Assembly: GCA_965203795.1 (NCBI GenBank)
Contig: OZ241915.1
Span: 2,356,001-2,420,000 of the forward strand
Source: CBDBBY01 sp965203795
GTDB lineage: Bacteria > Pseudomonadota > Alphaproteobacteria > Rhodobacterales > Rhodobacteraceae
Length of the DNA: 64,000 bases
Direction: 5' to 3'
Positions 53,385 through 63,718 of this stretch are shown here, one piece after another (position 1 is the stretch's first letter; each line of letters opens with the position of its first letter). A program made the position numbers and the translations under genes. The notes beneath the pieces are model-generated. The model saw only the letters and a list, made by a program, of their open reading frames with translations. It did not search any database and had not been told where the DNA came from.

Positions 53385-55793
53385 ATGCACGTGTCCTCGG
53401 AACATCTGAAGCTCAGCCTTGCGATCGAAGGCATGAACTGCAGCGCATGCGCTGCGCGTTTGCAGCGCGCGCTTGACGGCGCGGACGGCGTTTCCGACGC
53501 GGCGGTCAGTTTTGCGCTGGAACGCGCCGTTGTCCGCGTCGACCCGAGCGAGACTGACGCAGCCGGCGTTCTCGCCGAGATCAAGCGGAGCGGATTCGAG
53601 GCTGGGACGGAGACCGCGTCATTCCGCGTCGAAAACCTGTCCGACGGGAAATCCGCTCGGGCGGTCGAGGCGGCGGTCCGCGAGGTTCCCGGCGTGCTTG
53701 AAGTCGCTGCGAATCCTGCAACGGGCATGATGCGGGTGACCGGCCTTTCCCTGATGCTTGATGACGAGGCCGTGTTCCGGAGCGTCGGCGCCGTCGGCTT
53801 CCAATGCGTCCCCGAAGGCGATTCGGGAGCGCAGTCGCGACGGGAAATCAAGCGCGCGCGGCACGAGCGGCGCGCTATCGCTGTGGCGGCCGCGCTAACC
53901 CTTCCCTTTCTTGTCCAGATGGCGGGGATGGCCGCTTCGGGGGGGTCTGTGCCGTCAATCCATATGCCGCCGTGGGCGGAGCTTCTGCTCGCGCTTCCGA
54001 TTCAGTTCGGATTCGGCCTGCGCTTCTACCGCGGCGCTCTTAGCTCGCTTCGAGGCCGAAGCGCCAACATGGACGTGCTGGTCGCCTTGGGGACCACATC
54101 CGCCTTCGCCTACAGCTGCTATCTGCTGTACGAGCTGGGCCCCGCCGCCCAGGGAAACCTTTATTTCGAGGCTTCCGCCGTGATCATCACGCTGGTCATG
54201 GTCGGCAAGCACTTGGAGGCGAACGCCAAGCGCAGCGCGGCGGCGGCGGTCCGCGACCTGCTGGCGCTAAGGCCCGACACCGCGATTGTCCGCCTGCCCG
54301 ACGGCGGCACCGAATCCCGCCGCGCCTCGGCGCTGAACCCCGGCGACACCGTCGTTTGCAGACCCGGCGACCGGCTTGCAGTCGACGGAATCATCGTGAA
54401 GGGCGAAGCGGATATCGACGAAAGCCTGATCACCGGTGAAAGCGCCCCCGTTCCCAAGGGCGAGGGCGATTCCGTCTCCGCCGGCTCGATCAATGTCGAC
54501 GGCTTCATCGACATCGAAACGGCGGCGGTCGGAGAGAATTCCACGCTCTCGAGAATGATCCGGCTGGTCGAGAACGCGCAGGTCTCGAAGCCTGCGGTGC
54601 ACAGGCTTGTGGATCGCGTGAGCGCGGTCTTCGTTCCCGCGATCATTCTGATCGCGGTCGCGACATTCATCGGCTGGACCGCTTACGGGGCCGGGCTGGA
54701 GCAGGCGTTCAAAAGCGCCGCCTCCACTCTGGTCATCGCCTGCCCGTGCGCGCTGGGCCTCGCGACTCCGACGGCGATCATGGCAGGCTCGGGCGCGGCG
54801 ACCAAGGCGGGAATTCTCATCAGGGATGCCGCGGCTCTTGAGCAGGCGCACCGGCTGTCCCTGGTTGCGTTCGACAAAACGGGCACCCTTACCGAAGGGA
54901 AGCCCGCGATCGCTGACATGCAATTGCTTTCAGACCTCGCCGAAGATGAAGTCCTGACGATCGCGGCCTCGCTGCAGCAGGGAAGCGAGCACCCCGTCGC
55001 GCAGGCGTTCATCGACGAAGCCAGCGGCCGGGGGCTTGGCATCCGCGCGGTGGAGAATTTCAGGAGCCATGTCTCGCGCGGAATCGAAGGCGTGATCGAC
55101 GGGCGGCGCTACATGCTCGGCGGCGAGAGGATGTACCGTTCGGAAGGCGGCGGATTCACGCCGCCCGGACGCATGCCCGGCGGAACGCCGGTATGGCTGG
55201 CGGAGACGGATTCGGGGGCGAAGCGGCCGCTCGCGGCATTCGTGCTGGTCGACCGGCTCAGGCCGACATCGCGCGCCGCAATCGACCAGCTGAAGGATTT
55301 GGGAATCCGCACGATTCTATTGTCCGGCGACGCCGCTCGAATTGCGGAAGGCGTCGGCGCCGAACTCGGAATCGAGGAAACGCGGGGAGCCGTCCTGCCC
55401 GAGGAAAAGGCCGAAATTGTCGCGAGTCTCGGCAAGGACGGAGCGATTGTCGGCATGGTCGGCGACGGCATCAACGACTCGCCAGCGCTCGCCAGCGCTT
55501 CGGTCGGGTTCGCCATGGGCACCGGAACCGGAATCGCGATGGAGACCTCCAGCATAACGCTGATGAGGCCCGATCCTCGGCTGGTGCCCGCGACGGTTTC
55601 GGTCAGCCGCCGGACCTTCCGCAAAATCAAGCAGAACCTGTTCTGGGCGTTCGTTTTCAACACGACCGGCGTGCCGCTTGCCGCGCTGGGATTCCTGAAC
55701 CCTTCCATCGCCGGAGCCGCCATGGCGTTTTCGAGTCTATGCGTCGTAGCGAACTCGCTGCTCTTGAGAACCTGGCGGCCCAGGTCCGATTGA
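53385..55793 (+). CDS. copA: Copper-exporting P1B-type ATPase
   Basis: An 802-aa inner-membrane pump. It has an N-terminal HMA domain with GMNCSACAA (Cys19, Cys22), then a second HMA-like fold whose CxxC is lost (NLSDGKSAR). Eight transmembrane helices are expected, with the copper motif CPC (453-455), phosphorylation site DKTGTLT (Asp497), the SEHPVAQAF His-Pro motif and GDGINDSPAL (from 693). It exports Cu(I) from the cytosol. The ATG at 53385 was preferred to one 20 codons upstream because the HMA domain begins at once. No CueR or CopZ is adjacent. Confidence 0.93.
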   Translation: MHVSSEHLKLSLAIEGMNCSACAARLQRALDGADGVSDAAVSFALERAVVRVDPSETDAAGVLAEIKRSGFEAGTETASFRVENLSDGKSARAVEAAVREVPGVLEVAANPATGMMRVTGLSLMLDDEAVFRSVGAVGFQCVPEGDSGAQSRREIKRARHERRAIAVAAALTLPFLVQMAGMAASGGSVPSIHMPPWAELLLALPIQFGFGLRFYRGALSSLRGRSANMDVLVALGTTSAFAYSCYLLYELGPAAQGNLYFEASAVIITLVMVGKHLEANAKRSAAAAVRDLLALRPDTAIVRLPDGGTESRRASALNPGDTVVCRPGDRLAVDGIIVKGEADIDESLITGESAPVPKGEGDSVSAGSINVDGFIDIETAAVGENSTLSRMIRLVENAQVSKPAVHRLVDRVSAVFVPAIILIAVATFIGWTAYGAGLEQAFKSAASTLVIACPCALGLATPTAIMAGSGAATKAGILIRDAAALEQAHRLSLVAFDKTGTLTEGKPAIADMQLLSDLAEDEVLTIAASLQQGSEHPVAQAFIDEASGRGLGIRAVENFRSHVSRGIEGVIDGRRYMLGGERMYRSEGGGFTPPGRMPGGTPVWLAETDSGAKRPLAAFVLVDRLRPTSRAAIDQLKDLGIRTILLSGDAARIAEGVGAELGIEETRGAVLPEEKAEIVASLGKDGAIVGMVGDGINDSPALASASVGFAMGTGTGIAMETSSITLMRPDPRLVPATVSVSRRTFRKIKQNLFWAFVFNTTGVPLAALGFLNPSIAGAAMAFSSLCVVANSLLLRTWRPRSD

Positions 55794-56020
55794 CATCGGG
55801 TCTCCGTCTCCTGACCGAGTCCGGACACATGCTGGACTGGCCCCGCCCCGTGTATTATTCGCAGTCATCCAAAGGTGCTGCCGTTCGCGCGAACACTGAA
55901 GCTCATCCCGGTCAATGCATGTTGGCGATGCTCGCGGTTGGCAGGTGCATGGTCTTGCCGGTTCGGCAACGGGGCGCGGACACGATGGGACGCTGAAGCG
56001 ATGATGATGGAGAAGCATTC
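55794..56020 (+). promoter_or_regulatory. Leader of TbpB-like lipoprotein 2 with conserved motif
   Basis: A TATTAT box at about 55852 is followed by the motif at 55883-55904 that matches 32823-32844 in 20 of 22 positions. The distance to the lipoprotein start is 116 nt, against 122 nt in the first copy. A short run GATGATGATGGAGAAG before the ATG serves as ribosome site. Confidence 0.5.
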
Positions 56021-57859
56021 ATGAACACGAATTGGATTGTGGCTCTTGCGTGCGGCGCAGCCTTGGCTCTCGGCGCCTGCATCAGCGGCAGTCCGGCGAC
56101 AACGCCCACGACACCCAAGACGCCGACGGATCCCGGCACTCCGGCGCCGGCGCCGGCGCCGGACGACAGGACGGACGAGCAGAAGGCGGCCGACCAAGCT
56201 ATGGACGATGCCCGGAGGGCCGTAGAGCGCGCCAATTCGGCTGCGCGCAGCGCCGCCACGAACCGGGCTCGGGACGCCGCGCAAGGCCTGATCGACAACG
56301 CGCGGACCGCATTGAACCGAGCCTTGGCGCTATGGAATGCCGCCTTTGAGGCAGCGCGCGGTCTGCCGACGACCCCCTCCAACATCGTAAAGCTTGACAG
56401 AGTGTCAATGGAGCGCGACGAAGCGAGAGCCGCCGCGGCCTTGCTGCGCGCCCAACTGGACCGCGCCGAAGGCAGCATCGGGTGGTCGGGGGTCTCCGTG
56501 GTGGCAACGGCAATTTCACGACCCGTAGTCATTCCGCGGACCGCAATCGATGTGGAGCGCACCGAGCGGATCGAGAGCAGCGCGGATGTCGCAACCCGGC
56601 TGAAGGCGGCCAATTTGCCCGCGGTCATGTTCGAAGCCGGCAAGAATGTGATGCAAGACGGTCAGAGCAGCAGCGGGGACCGGCTTCGCATGAGGGGCAT
56701 TCCGGTCAGATACACGCATGCCGGCAGTGGCGTGCTGAGGCACCCGAACGGCGCGGCGGTGGCCGCCGGCAGTTCGCACAATATTCTGGCCGGCCTGACC
56801 ATAACGCGCTCGGGACTTGCAATAGATCTGGGCGGGGATGGCAGACAGCCCGGCTCGGACCTTCGAATCACGTTGAACGCGGCAGGCGAAATAGGCAGCG
56901 GCACGGCGAATGCATACGATCTCGCATTGGATTTCGGGAGGCCCGCATCCTCCCCTACAGGCAACGCCGAACATTACTGGGCCGCCGATCTCATGCCGAC
57001 CGCCGCCCAAGTGACTGCAGACGAAACCGACTTCAAGAACGGAACGCGGACACTGGCATTGGGCACATACTATTTGCGGATGTCCAACCATCTCGGCTTC
57101 GATAGCAAACTTGAGTATCCGGAGCCGGATGCGGCTCCGTACCCGATAGACGACGTGAATTACTATTTGTCCTACGCGGCGTACGGGCTCTTTGACTTCC
57201 TTCCGCGCAGCAATGGCGCGGGCGATGAAATCCCCGGGCAGGGCAGGGCTCGCGCGGGCCGAATCTTCCCGTTCCATGTGGGCTACGACGCGTTCAAGGA
57301 CGCGGCGGGCAAGAAGGTCACCGACGTGGCCGATGCGGACAAGATCACCCGAGGCAAGTTCACGGGCCGAACCATCGCTCAGGAATTGGTCGCGAATGAG
57401 CCTTACCCGTACGATGTGAAGCCGCCGGCTATCACAACAGATGCCGTGCTGCTGCGGGGCGATGTCGAGCTGACAGCAACGATTTCGGGCACTGCAGCCA
57501 GCAACAAGATCAGCGGAAAAATCAAGAACCTGGAGTCCTGGGACACGAGAGGGCATTGGGAGGACTACGCGCGCATCACCGGGGACGTGACGCTCTCGGA
57601 GGGCGACATTGCGGCCAACGGATCGTTCACCGGAGTCGTCGCCGATCCCGACGGCAGCGCCACCGCTTTCGCCGCGGGCGCGTACAGAGGAAGCTTCTAC
57701 GGGCCGCTCAGCGGGCTGGAGGCGGCCGGTGCCTACCTTATAAACTACGATCCGGCTGGAAGCGTTGAACGCTCGATCGTGGGCGGCTTCGGAGCGGCGC
57801 TGGTCCGCGAGGACGGCACCTACGGCAACGAGGTGGAAACCGGGCGAACGGGCAACTGA
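56021..57859 (+). CDS. TbpB-like surface lipoprotein 2
   Basis: A 612-aa paralogue of the protein at 32.97 kb. Lipobox LGAC (Cys20), a Thr/Pro linker, an alanine-rich helical region (about 55-165), then a beta-rich C-terminal half ending AGAYRGSFYGPLSGLEAAGA and IVGGFGAAL, as in TbpB-like beta barrels. A shared run VGYDAFKDAAGKKVTD places it in the same family. It probably sits on the cell surface; ligand unknown. A strong terminator follows. Confidence 0.7.
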   Translation: MNTNWIVALACGAALALGACISGSPATTPTTPKTPTDPGTPAPAPAPDDRTDEQKAADQAMDDARRAVERANSAARSAATNRARDAAQGLIDNARTALNRALALWNAAFEAARGLPTTPSNIVKLDRVSMERDEARAAAALLRAQLDRAEGSIGWSGVSVVATAISRPVVIPRTAIDVERTERIESSADVATRLKAANLPAVMFEAGKNVMQDGQSSSGDRLRMRGIPVRYTHAGSGVLRHPNGAAVAAGSSHNILAGLTITRSGLAIDLGGDGRQPGSDLRITLNAAGEIGSGTANAYDLALDFGRPASSPTGNAEHYWAADLMPTAAQVTADETDFKNGTRTLALGTYYLRMSNHLGFDSKLEYPEPDAAPYPIDDVNYYLSYAAYGLFDFLPRSNGAGDEIPGQGRARAGRIFPFHVGYDAFKDAAGKKVTDVADADKITRGKFTGRTIAQELVANEPYPYDVKPPAITTDAVLLRGDVELTATISGTAASNKISGKIKNLESWDTRGHWEDYARITGDVTLSEGDIAANGSFTGVVADPDGSATAFAAGAYRGSFYGPLSGLEAAGAYLINYDPAGSVERSIVGGFGAALVREDGTYGNEVETGRTGN

Positions 57860-57884
57860 TCCCGGATCCTGCCCGGCGGGCTTC

Positions 57885-57921
57885 GGCTGCCGCGCCCTCC
57901 GGCGCGGCAGCCTTCCTTTTC
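57885..57921 (+). terminator. Rho-independent terminator after lipoprotein 2
   Basis: A perfect 12-bp G+C stem (GGCTGCCGCGCC, loop CTCC, GGCGCGGCAGCC) is followed by TTCCTTTTC, 26 bp after the stop codon. Confidence 0.9.
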
Positions 57922-58723
57922 AAACCAGGATGCTCGATTTCCGGTCGTTCGCTGAATCGCTTGCCGACGCGAGCCGCCACTTCGAACGCGGGAAACCGGA
58001 TTAATCGCGTCGGCATTCAGGCTGCATTCGCTCTGATTCGCGGCCACGCGGCCGCAACTGATTTCGACCATCGGCATTGTTCCGCGCCGGCCGGTTCGGG
58101 GCACAGCCCGATCCTCCGCGGCGCGCGGCCGCCATTCCGACCCGCATCCCGATCGCGCTGCAGTGCAGGGAATGGCGCTTCAGGGCATCGACGGCCTGCG
58201 CGCGCCAAGTTTCCGATGATCGGAAACTGCGCAACTTTTCATGCGGCGAGCTACATCCAGCCTCCGGGCGGAACGCCATGAATCGGGCGATCATTCCCGC
58301 ATCGATCTGCCCCCGTCCCGGCGCCCGATGCCCCGCTGGCGCAACGAACCCGCCTGCGCCGCCGGCGGACGCGTTCCGATTCAGGCTTCGTCCACGCTCT
58401 CCAGAAGCATCCATTCGTGGTCGCCTGCGGCCTCAATGCAGGCCAAGGCCTGTCGGCCACGCGCGGTCCGTTACACCGGCGCGCTTGCCATCGGCGCTCG
58501 GCGAGTGGAAGCGGCGGCAGTCGGGCATGCAATGAAGATCAAGCGCATCGCGCGAGGCATCAGGTCCGATGATCGCAGGATGCAACAGGGCGTTCGCACT
58601 TTCTCTTCCGGTTCGATATCCGGCATGGCCGCGGGCAGCTGCGCGCGCTGACGAAGAAAGGCGGTCTCGCAAGCTGGACGGCGTTTTTCGCGAAACCCGA
58701 CTCTCCGGCGAACACGGGGCAGT
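57922..58723. other. 800-bp gap, no supported gene
   Basis: Several open frames exist on both strands but none shows a ribosome site, family motif or consistent composition. A minus fragment near 58390-58440 (AAGDHEWMLLESVDEA) looks coding, so a decayed gene is possible. No RNA was recognised. Confidence 0.35.
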
Positions 58724-60097
58724 TCATTCAACTCGCCTTCGTTCGTCATAAAACGCTCTCATTCGGCCAATATCGGCCGCATTCATCGCTCCGCTGCTCT
58801 CAATCTCCTCAAGCTGCCTGTCCGCCTCAGCAAACGTTATCCAGCCCGCATCGTCCGCCGCCGCATGCCACCGATTCCGCATCGCCGCGGACGATTTTCG
58901 CGCCAAGTCAGGATCAAGCAGATCGGGCCGGTAAAGATAAACGAGCCGCAGGCCGAGCTTCCTCAGGCGCGGATCGTCCAGCCGATCCAGCATGCCGAGG
59001 CGCTCCTGCCATGACGACTGCTGGAACGATTCCAGCAGGATCCGGTCTCCTTCGCTGTAGAATTGCGAATACAGGCGCTCTTCCACATGGGGGCTCTCCG
59101 CTCGATCAGCGAAGCGGTTCGCCATCGCAGCGCCGATTCTGTCCCGGAGCCTCTTCATATTGGCCAAACGCTCGGCGCGGTCCGCCACGACAGGTTCGAC
59201 AGCTTCAAGCTCGAACAGCGAAGGGAACCTGTTTGCCGCCACGGTCAACAATTTCCTCGGATTCGATTCCAGCGCGTCCGAGATTTCCTCGTCGCCGACA
59301 GCCGCCAGATCCGCGGGATCGCAGAGTTCAAGGTCCAAAAAGGCGATGGCGTTCCGGTTGTTCGGATTTCGGCCAGCGAAGGCTCCGATAACGGAGTGTG
59401 GAGGAGCCGCGCCGATTCTTTCAATCAAACGAAGCGGTCGGCCGCTATGCAGCATCTCGTTCACCGATTTCTTGGAACGGTTCCGAAGCGATCGATTCCA
59501 GACATCCGGAGCCTCGTCCCGGATTGCGCGGGCAATATCGATCGTCGCTCCTACGTCACCAAGGGCGTCGTGGATGTCGTGCCGGAAACCGTTGGCTTCC
59601 GCCAAGCTGCCAAGCTTGAAGGAATTGCGCCCGCCTTCGTCGGTCGCCCAATTCAATGCGCCATTCGCGAGCACCCAGACCGAATAGACAAGCGTCATCA
59701 CGTCCATTCTGTCATTTCCGTCAAACTGCGTCCGGTATGGAGAGGGGTGCAGGTTCTGATAAAACGCGTGCCTCAGCATCTCCTCGTCGAACGAGATGCT
59801 GTTGTATCCCGTCCACGTGCAGGGGCCCCGGCGAGCCCAGCGAGTGATCAGTTCGGCGATCGCCCCCGTGAACTCGAAGAACGTTGGCAGTCCGGGGTCG
59901 GACAGATCCGCTGGAGTTGTGCCCGTAACCGCCAAGGCCCACGGCGCAGGAAGCACATGCGGCGAAAGCCGACACCGGATATTGAATTCATCCAACGGCT
60001 CCAGCCGGTCGTCGGTCAGAATGGCCGCGAATTGGAGAGGCTGGTCGTAGGCCGGGTTGGTTCCGGATGTCTCAAGATCGTAAAATGCGAACGGCAT
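58724..60097 (-). CDS. sbcB: Exodeoxyribonuclease I
   Basis: A 457-aa 3'-5' single-strand DNA exonuclease. The DEDDh residues are seen in FYDLETSGT (Asp7, Glu9), TGYNSISFDEEMLRHAFY, and HDALGDVGATIDIARAI. The SH3-like and C-terminal helical domains (KRLRDRIGAAMANRFA and on) follow. Length is near the E. coli enzyme (475 aa). It acts in recombination, mismatch repair and DNA damage tolerance. Confidence 0.92.
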   Translation of the reverse strand: MPFAFYDLETSGTNPAYDQPLQFAAILTDDRLEPLDEFNIRCRLSPHVLPAPWALAVTGTTPADLSDPGLPTFFEFTGAIAELITRWARRGPCTWTGYNSISFDEEMLRHAFYQNLHPSPYRTQFDGNDRMDVMTLVYSVWVLANGALNWATDEGGRNSFKLGSLAEANGFRHDIHDALGDVGATIDIARAIRDEAPDVWNRSLRNRSKKSVNEMLHSGRPLRLIERIGAAPPHSVIGAFAGRNPNNRNAIAFLDLELCDPADLAAVGDEEISDALESNPRKLLTVAANRFPSLFELEAVEPVVADRAERLANMKRLRDRIGAAMANRFADRAESPHVEERLYSQFYSEGDRILLESFQQSSWQERLGMLDRLDDPRLRKLGLRLVYLYRPDLLDPDLARKSSAAMRNRWHAAADDAGWITFAEADRQLEEIESSGAMNAADIGRMRAFYDERRRVE

Positions 60098-60251
60098 GTC
60101 TCATTTCGTCACTATCCGGCCCGCGCTGCGCAACCCGCCCGGCTCCGGGCAAGGCGGAACCGGCCGGGAAAAGGCGAGCGCTTTCGTGAAGGCACTCGAT
60201 TCCTGAACCGCCGATTCCCGGAAACCGGAAAGGTCGTCTGCATACGGGGCA

Positions 60252-60325
60252 TGGAGGCGAGTACCGGAATCGAACCGGTGTTCACGGATTTGCAATCCGC
60301 TGCGTAACCACTCCGCCAACTCGCC
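60252..60325 (-). tRNA. tRNA-Cys (GCA)
   Basis: A 74-nt cloverleaf with encoded CCA. The acceptor is GGCGAGT/ACTCGCC, discriminator T, anticodon loop TTGCAAA closed by GCGGA/TCCGT, and T loop TTCGATT. Discriminator U73 fits tRNA-Cys. Confidence 0.95.
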
Positions 60326-60576
60326 AAGGACGCGAATATAGGTCCGCGAACCTAGCGGCGCAACTCGAATGCCGATCCGGCTGCCGGAGGCCGCGATTCA
60401 TTGCCGGCGTCGCCCCGCGGTAGGCCGGATCGGATGACTCGACGGGCAATTCCGGGGAACCTATCAACAATTCCAGCCTTTCCAATCGAACACGGGGCCG
60501 GGATGGCAAGAACGGAACTGCCGAATCTCGCGATTGCCGCCGGCTGCGCCGAGCGGGACTTCGTCCGAATTCCGCC

Positions 60577-63036
60577 ATGAGCCGCGCCGACCGGTCCTGC
60601 GCTGCCGCCATTGGCGAGCCGTTCGAGGAATGGTTTTCGAGCAGGAAGTGGGCTGTCCGACCCCACCAGCGGGAGATGGTCCGGAGATCGGGCGAAAGCG
60701 CCCTGCTGCTGGTCGCGCCGACAGGAGGCGGAAAGACCCTCGCGGGATTCCTCCCAAGCCTCGCGGAAATCCCGCTGCGGCAATCGGCCGGACTGCATAC
60801 CCTGTACGTTTCGCCGCTCAAAGCGCTCGCGGCCGACATCAAGAGAAACCTCCTCGTGCCTATATCGGAGATGGACCTTCCGATCCGGGTGGAGGACCGC
60901 ACCGGCGACACGAGCCACGCCGCGCGGCTGAGGCAGCGCGCCGACCCTCCGCACATTCTGCTCACGACGCCCGAATCGCTTACGCTGCTGCTGTCCTATC
61001 CGGACGCCGCCAGGATGTTCGGCGGGCTTTCGCGAGTGATTGTCGACGAAATCCACGCCCTTGCGGAATCCAAGCGCGGCGATCAGCTCATGCTCGGCAT
61101 GTCGCGCCTTCAGGCGATTTCGCCGAACCTCCGGCGCGTCGGGCTTTCGGCGACAGTTCGCGACCCGAAGGAGATGGCGGGCTATCTCGCCGGGCGCGCG
61201 ATGGCCTGCGGCATCCTCGCGGCCGAACCCGGTCCGCCGCCGGATATCCGGATGCTGGAGGCGGACGAGGCGCCGCCTTGGTCGGGCGGCGGCGGCCGCT
61301 ACGGCGTCAGGGCGGTGCTGGACGCCTTGCGGAACGCCCGCCTGACGCTCATCTTCATCAACACCAGAGCGCAGGCCGAACTGTTCTTCCGAGCCCTCTG
61401 GCAGGAAAACGACGGCGCGCTTCCGATCGGCATCCATCACGGCTCGCTGTCCCTTGACGCGCGCAAGCGCGTCGAGCAGGCGATGGTCGACGGCCTGCTC
61501 CGGGCGGTGGTCTGCACCGGCACGCTTGATCTCGGCATCGACTGGGGCGATGTGGACCTGGTCATCCAAGTCGGCACGCCGAAGAACGTAAAGCGCCTCG
61601 TCCAGCGCATCGGGCGTTCGAACCACCGTTACAACGCGCCGTCGCGGGCGCTGGTGCTGCCTGCCAACCAGTTTGAAACCATTGAATGCACAGCCGCGCT
61701 CGACGCTGTCCGCGACGAGGATCTCGACGGCGAGCCGAAGAGGAAGGCACCCCTCGACGTTCTTTGCCAGCACATCATGGTCGCGGCCTGCTCGGGACCT
61801 TTCGATGCGGACGATCTGTTCCGCGAGGTCAGGAGCGCAGGTCCGTACGGCCGTCTTTCGCGAGCGGACTTCGACGACTGCCTCCAGTTCTGCGCAACCG
61901 GCGGCTACGCCCTGCGCGCATATGATCGCTGGCGGAGGCTCATGCAGGACGGCAGCGGCAAATGGCGGCTGAGGGACCCGCGGACCGCTCGGGCGATCCG
62001 GATGAACACCGGCACGATAGTCGGAACCGAAATGCTCGGCGTGCGCCTTGGAAAGAGGCGCGGCGGCAGAATGCTCGGCGAGGTCGAGGAATTCTTCGCG
62101 GCCACCTTGAAGCCCGGCGACAGCTTTCTCATCGGCGGCGAAACGGTGCGTTACGAGCGCATATCGGAGATGTGCGTTCAAGTGAGCCGGGAAGGCAGCG
62201 GCCGACCGAAAATCGCCGTGTTCAAAGGCACGAAGTTCTCGACTTCGACGCTGCTCTGCGACCGCGTGCTGCGGATACTCGAGTCGGGCGACTGGAGCGG
62301 GCTGCCGAAACGCGTTGCCGAGTGGCTGGACGCCCAAAGGGCTATTTCGAAAATACCTCGCCAGGACCGGCTGCTCGTGGAAAGCTTCCGGCATGGCGGA
62401 AGAGAGTACACATGCGTTTACGCCTTTGCCGGATACAACGCGCAGCAGACGCTCGGCATGCTGCTCACTGAACGGATGGAGGAGGCCGGACTTGGCCCTC
62501 TGGGCTTGGTTTCGAACGACTACGCGGTGCTGATATGGAGCCTTGATCCCGCGGCTGATCCGGAAGCCCTCCTCTGCGGGCGCCCCATCCGGGACGTTCT
62601 GGAGACCTGGCTCGCGGGAAACGCGCTCATGAAGCGGACCTTCCGCGGAGTCGCCACCATCGCCGGTCTGATCGACCGCTCGTTTCCGGGCAAGCGGAAG
62701 TCCAGCCGCCAAGTCACCTTCTCCACAGACATCCTCTTCGACACCCTGCACAAGCATGACCCGGACCACGTGCTGCTGCGCGCCACCCGCGAGGAGGCCA
62801 TGAAGGGCCTCATCGACTTCGGGCGGATCGAGGAAATGCTGGAACGGATCGGCGGAAGAATCGACCATGTGCGGGCGCCCCACCTCACGCCGCTGGCAGC
62901 CCCGCTACTGCTGGAGGTCGGCAGCATCCCGATCAAGGGCAGCGGCGAAGACCGGCTCATTGCGGAGGAGGCGGAAGCTTGGATCCGGAAGGCGGGCTTG
63001 ATCGGGAAGCCCGCGGCAACGCGGCCTGCCGCCTGA
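60577..63036 (+). CDS. Ligase-associated DEXH-box helicase (Lhr-type)
   Basis: An 819-aa SF2 helicase of the group encoded with an ATP-dependent DNA ligase and a nuclease (LigD/LigC-associated repair cluster). Motifs are Q-like WAVRPHQREMV, Walker A PTGGGKT (48-54), DEIHAL (157-162), SATVRDP, and motif VI VQRIGRSNHRYN. The C-terminal Lhr-type region is full length. Only its phosphoesterase partner is in view; the ligase and exonuclease are not next to it. Confidence 0.9.
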   Translation: MSRADRSCAAAIGEPFEEWFSSRKWAVRPHQREMVRRSGESALLLVAPTGGGKTLAGFLPSLAEIPLRQSAGLHTLYVSPLKALAADIKRNLLVPISEMDLPIRVEDRTGDTSHAARLRQRADPPHILLTTPESLTLLLSYPDAARMFGGLSRVIVDEIHALAESKRGDQLMLGMSRLQAISPNLRRVGLSATVRDPKEMAGYLAGRAMACGILAAEPGPPPDIRMLEADEAPPWSGGGGRYGVRAVLDALRNARLTLIFINTRAQAELFFRALWQENDGALPIGIHHGSLSLDARKRVEQAMVDGLLRAVVCTGTLDLGIDWGDVDLVIQVGTPKNVKRLVQRIGRSNHRYNAPSRALVLPANQFETIECTAALDAVRDEDLDGEPKRKAPLDVLCQHIMVAACSGPFDADDLFREVRSAGPYGRLSRADFDDCLQFCATGGYALRAYDRWRRLMQDGSGKWRLRDPRTARAIRMNTGTIVGTEMLGVRLGKRRGGRMLGEVEEFFAATLKPGDSFLIGGETVRYERISEMCVQVSREGSGRPKIAVFKGTKFSTSTLLCDRVLRILESGDWSGLPKRVAEWLDAQRAISKIPRQDRLLVESFRHGGREYTCVYAFAGYNAQQTLGMLLTERMEEAGLGPLGLVSNDYAVLIWSLDPAADPEALLCGRPIRDVLETWLAGNALMKRTFRGVATIAGLIDRSFPGKRKSSRQVTFSTDILFDTLHKHDPDHVLLRATREEAMKGLIDFGRIEEMLERIGGRIDHVRAPHLTPLAAPLLLEVGSIPIKGSGEDRLIAEEAEAWIRKAGLIGKPAATRPAA

Positions 63037-63042
63037 GCGCCG

Positions 63043-63702
63043 GTGCCGCATCTGGAATTCACCTTTTGCGGCGAAAGGCTGCGCGCCTTCGGCAGCGGCG
63101 CGCTCCATTGGCCGAGGCGGGGGCTGCTCGCGGTCGCGGACCTCCATCTGGGGAAATCGGAGCGGATGGCCCGCGCGGGCGGGAGCCTGCTGCCGCCGTA
63201 CGAAACGATGGAAACGCTCAGACGCTTGGCGGCGGACGCGAAGGAAGCGCAGCCCGAAACCGTGCTCTGCCTCGGCGACAGCTTCGATGACGCCTTGGCG
63301 GGGGCGCTCCCGGCCGAGGCCGAGCGAGCGCTCCGCGGAATCGCCGATGGCCGCCGGTGGATATGGATCAGCGGAAACCACGACGCGGAGACAAAGCGCG
63401 CTGACGGAATCCAAGCCGCAAGCTGCCGCTTCCCGCCATTGGAATTCCGGCACATCGCGTCGCCGGGAGCGGACTGCGAGGTCTCCGGCCACTACCATCC
63501 GAAGATCGCGATAAGCGCCAAGGGCGGAAGGGTCGTCAGGCGTTGCTTCCTGGTCGACGGAAGAAGGGTGATACTCCCAGCCTACGGCCTGTACGCTGGA
63601 GGCCTCCACTGCCACATGCCGCCGCTGCGGGACCTTGTTGAGCCCGGCGCAAGGGCGATCGTGACCGGGCGCAACCCGGCGGAATTGCCGGTGCCCAAGT
63701 AG
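63043..63702 (+). CDS. pdeM: Ligase-associated metallophosphoesterase
   Basis: A 219-aa calcineurin-like phosphoesterase starting GTG at 63043, 6 bp after the helicase stop. Metal-binding motifs are LAVADLHLGK, LCLGDSFDD, ISGNHDAE and VSGHYHPK. The PdeM group is always coupled with the Lhr-type helicase and thought to process DNA ends or cyclic phosphates in repair. It appears complete. Confidence 0.9.
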   Translation: MPHLEFTFCGERLRAFGSGALHWPRRGLLAVADLHLGKSERMARAGGSLLPPYETMETLRRLAADAKEAQPETVLCLGDSFDDALAGALPAEAERALRGIADGRRWIWISGNHDAETKRADGIQAASCRFPPLEFRHIASPGADCEVSGHYHPKIAISAKGGRVVRRCFLVDGRRVILPAYGLYAGGLHCHMPPLRDLVEPGARAIVTGRNPAELPVPK

Positions 63703-63718
63703 CGGCGCGGCGCAACGC

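Noticed and set aside
60352..62883. An 843-codon open frame on the minus strand opposite the Lhr-type helicase
   Set aside because: It mirrors the codon pattern of the helicase on the plus strand, as is usual in G+C-rich genes, and has no family motif. The plus strand has clear helicase motifs.
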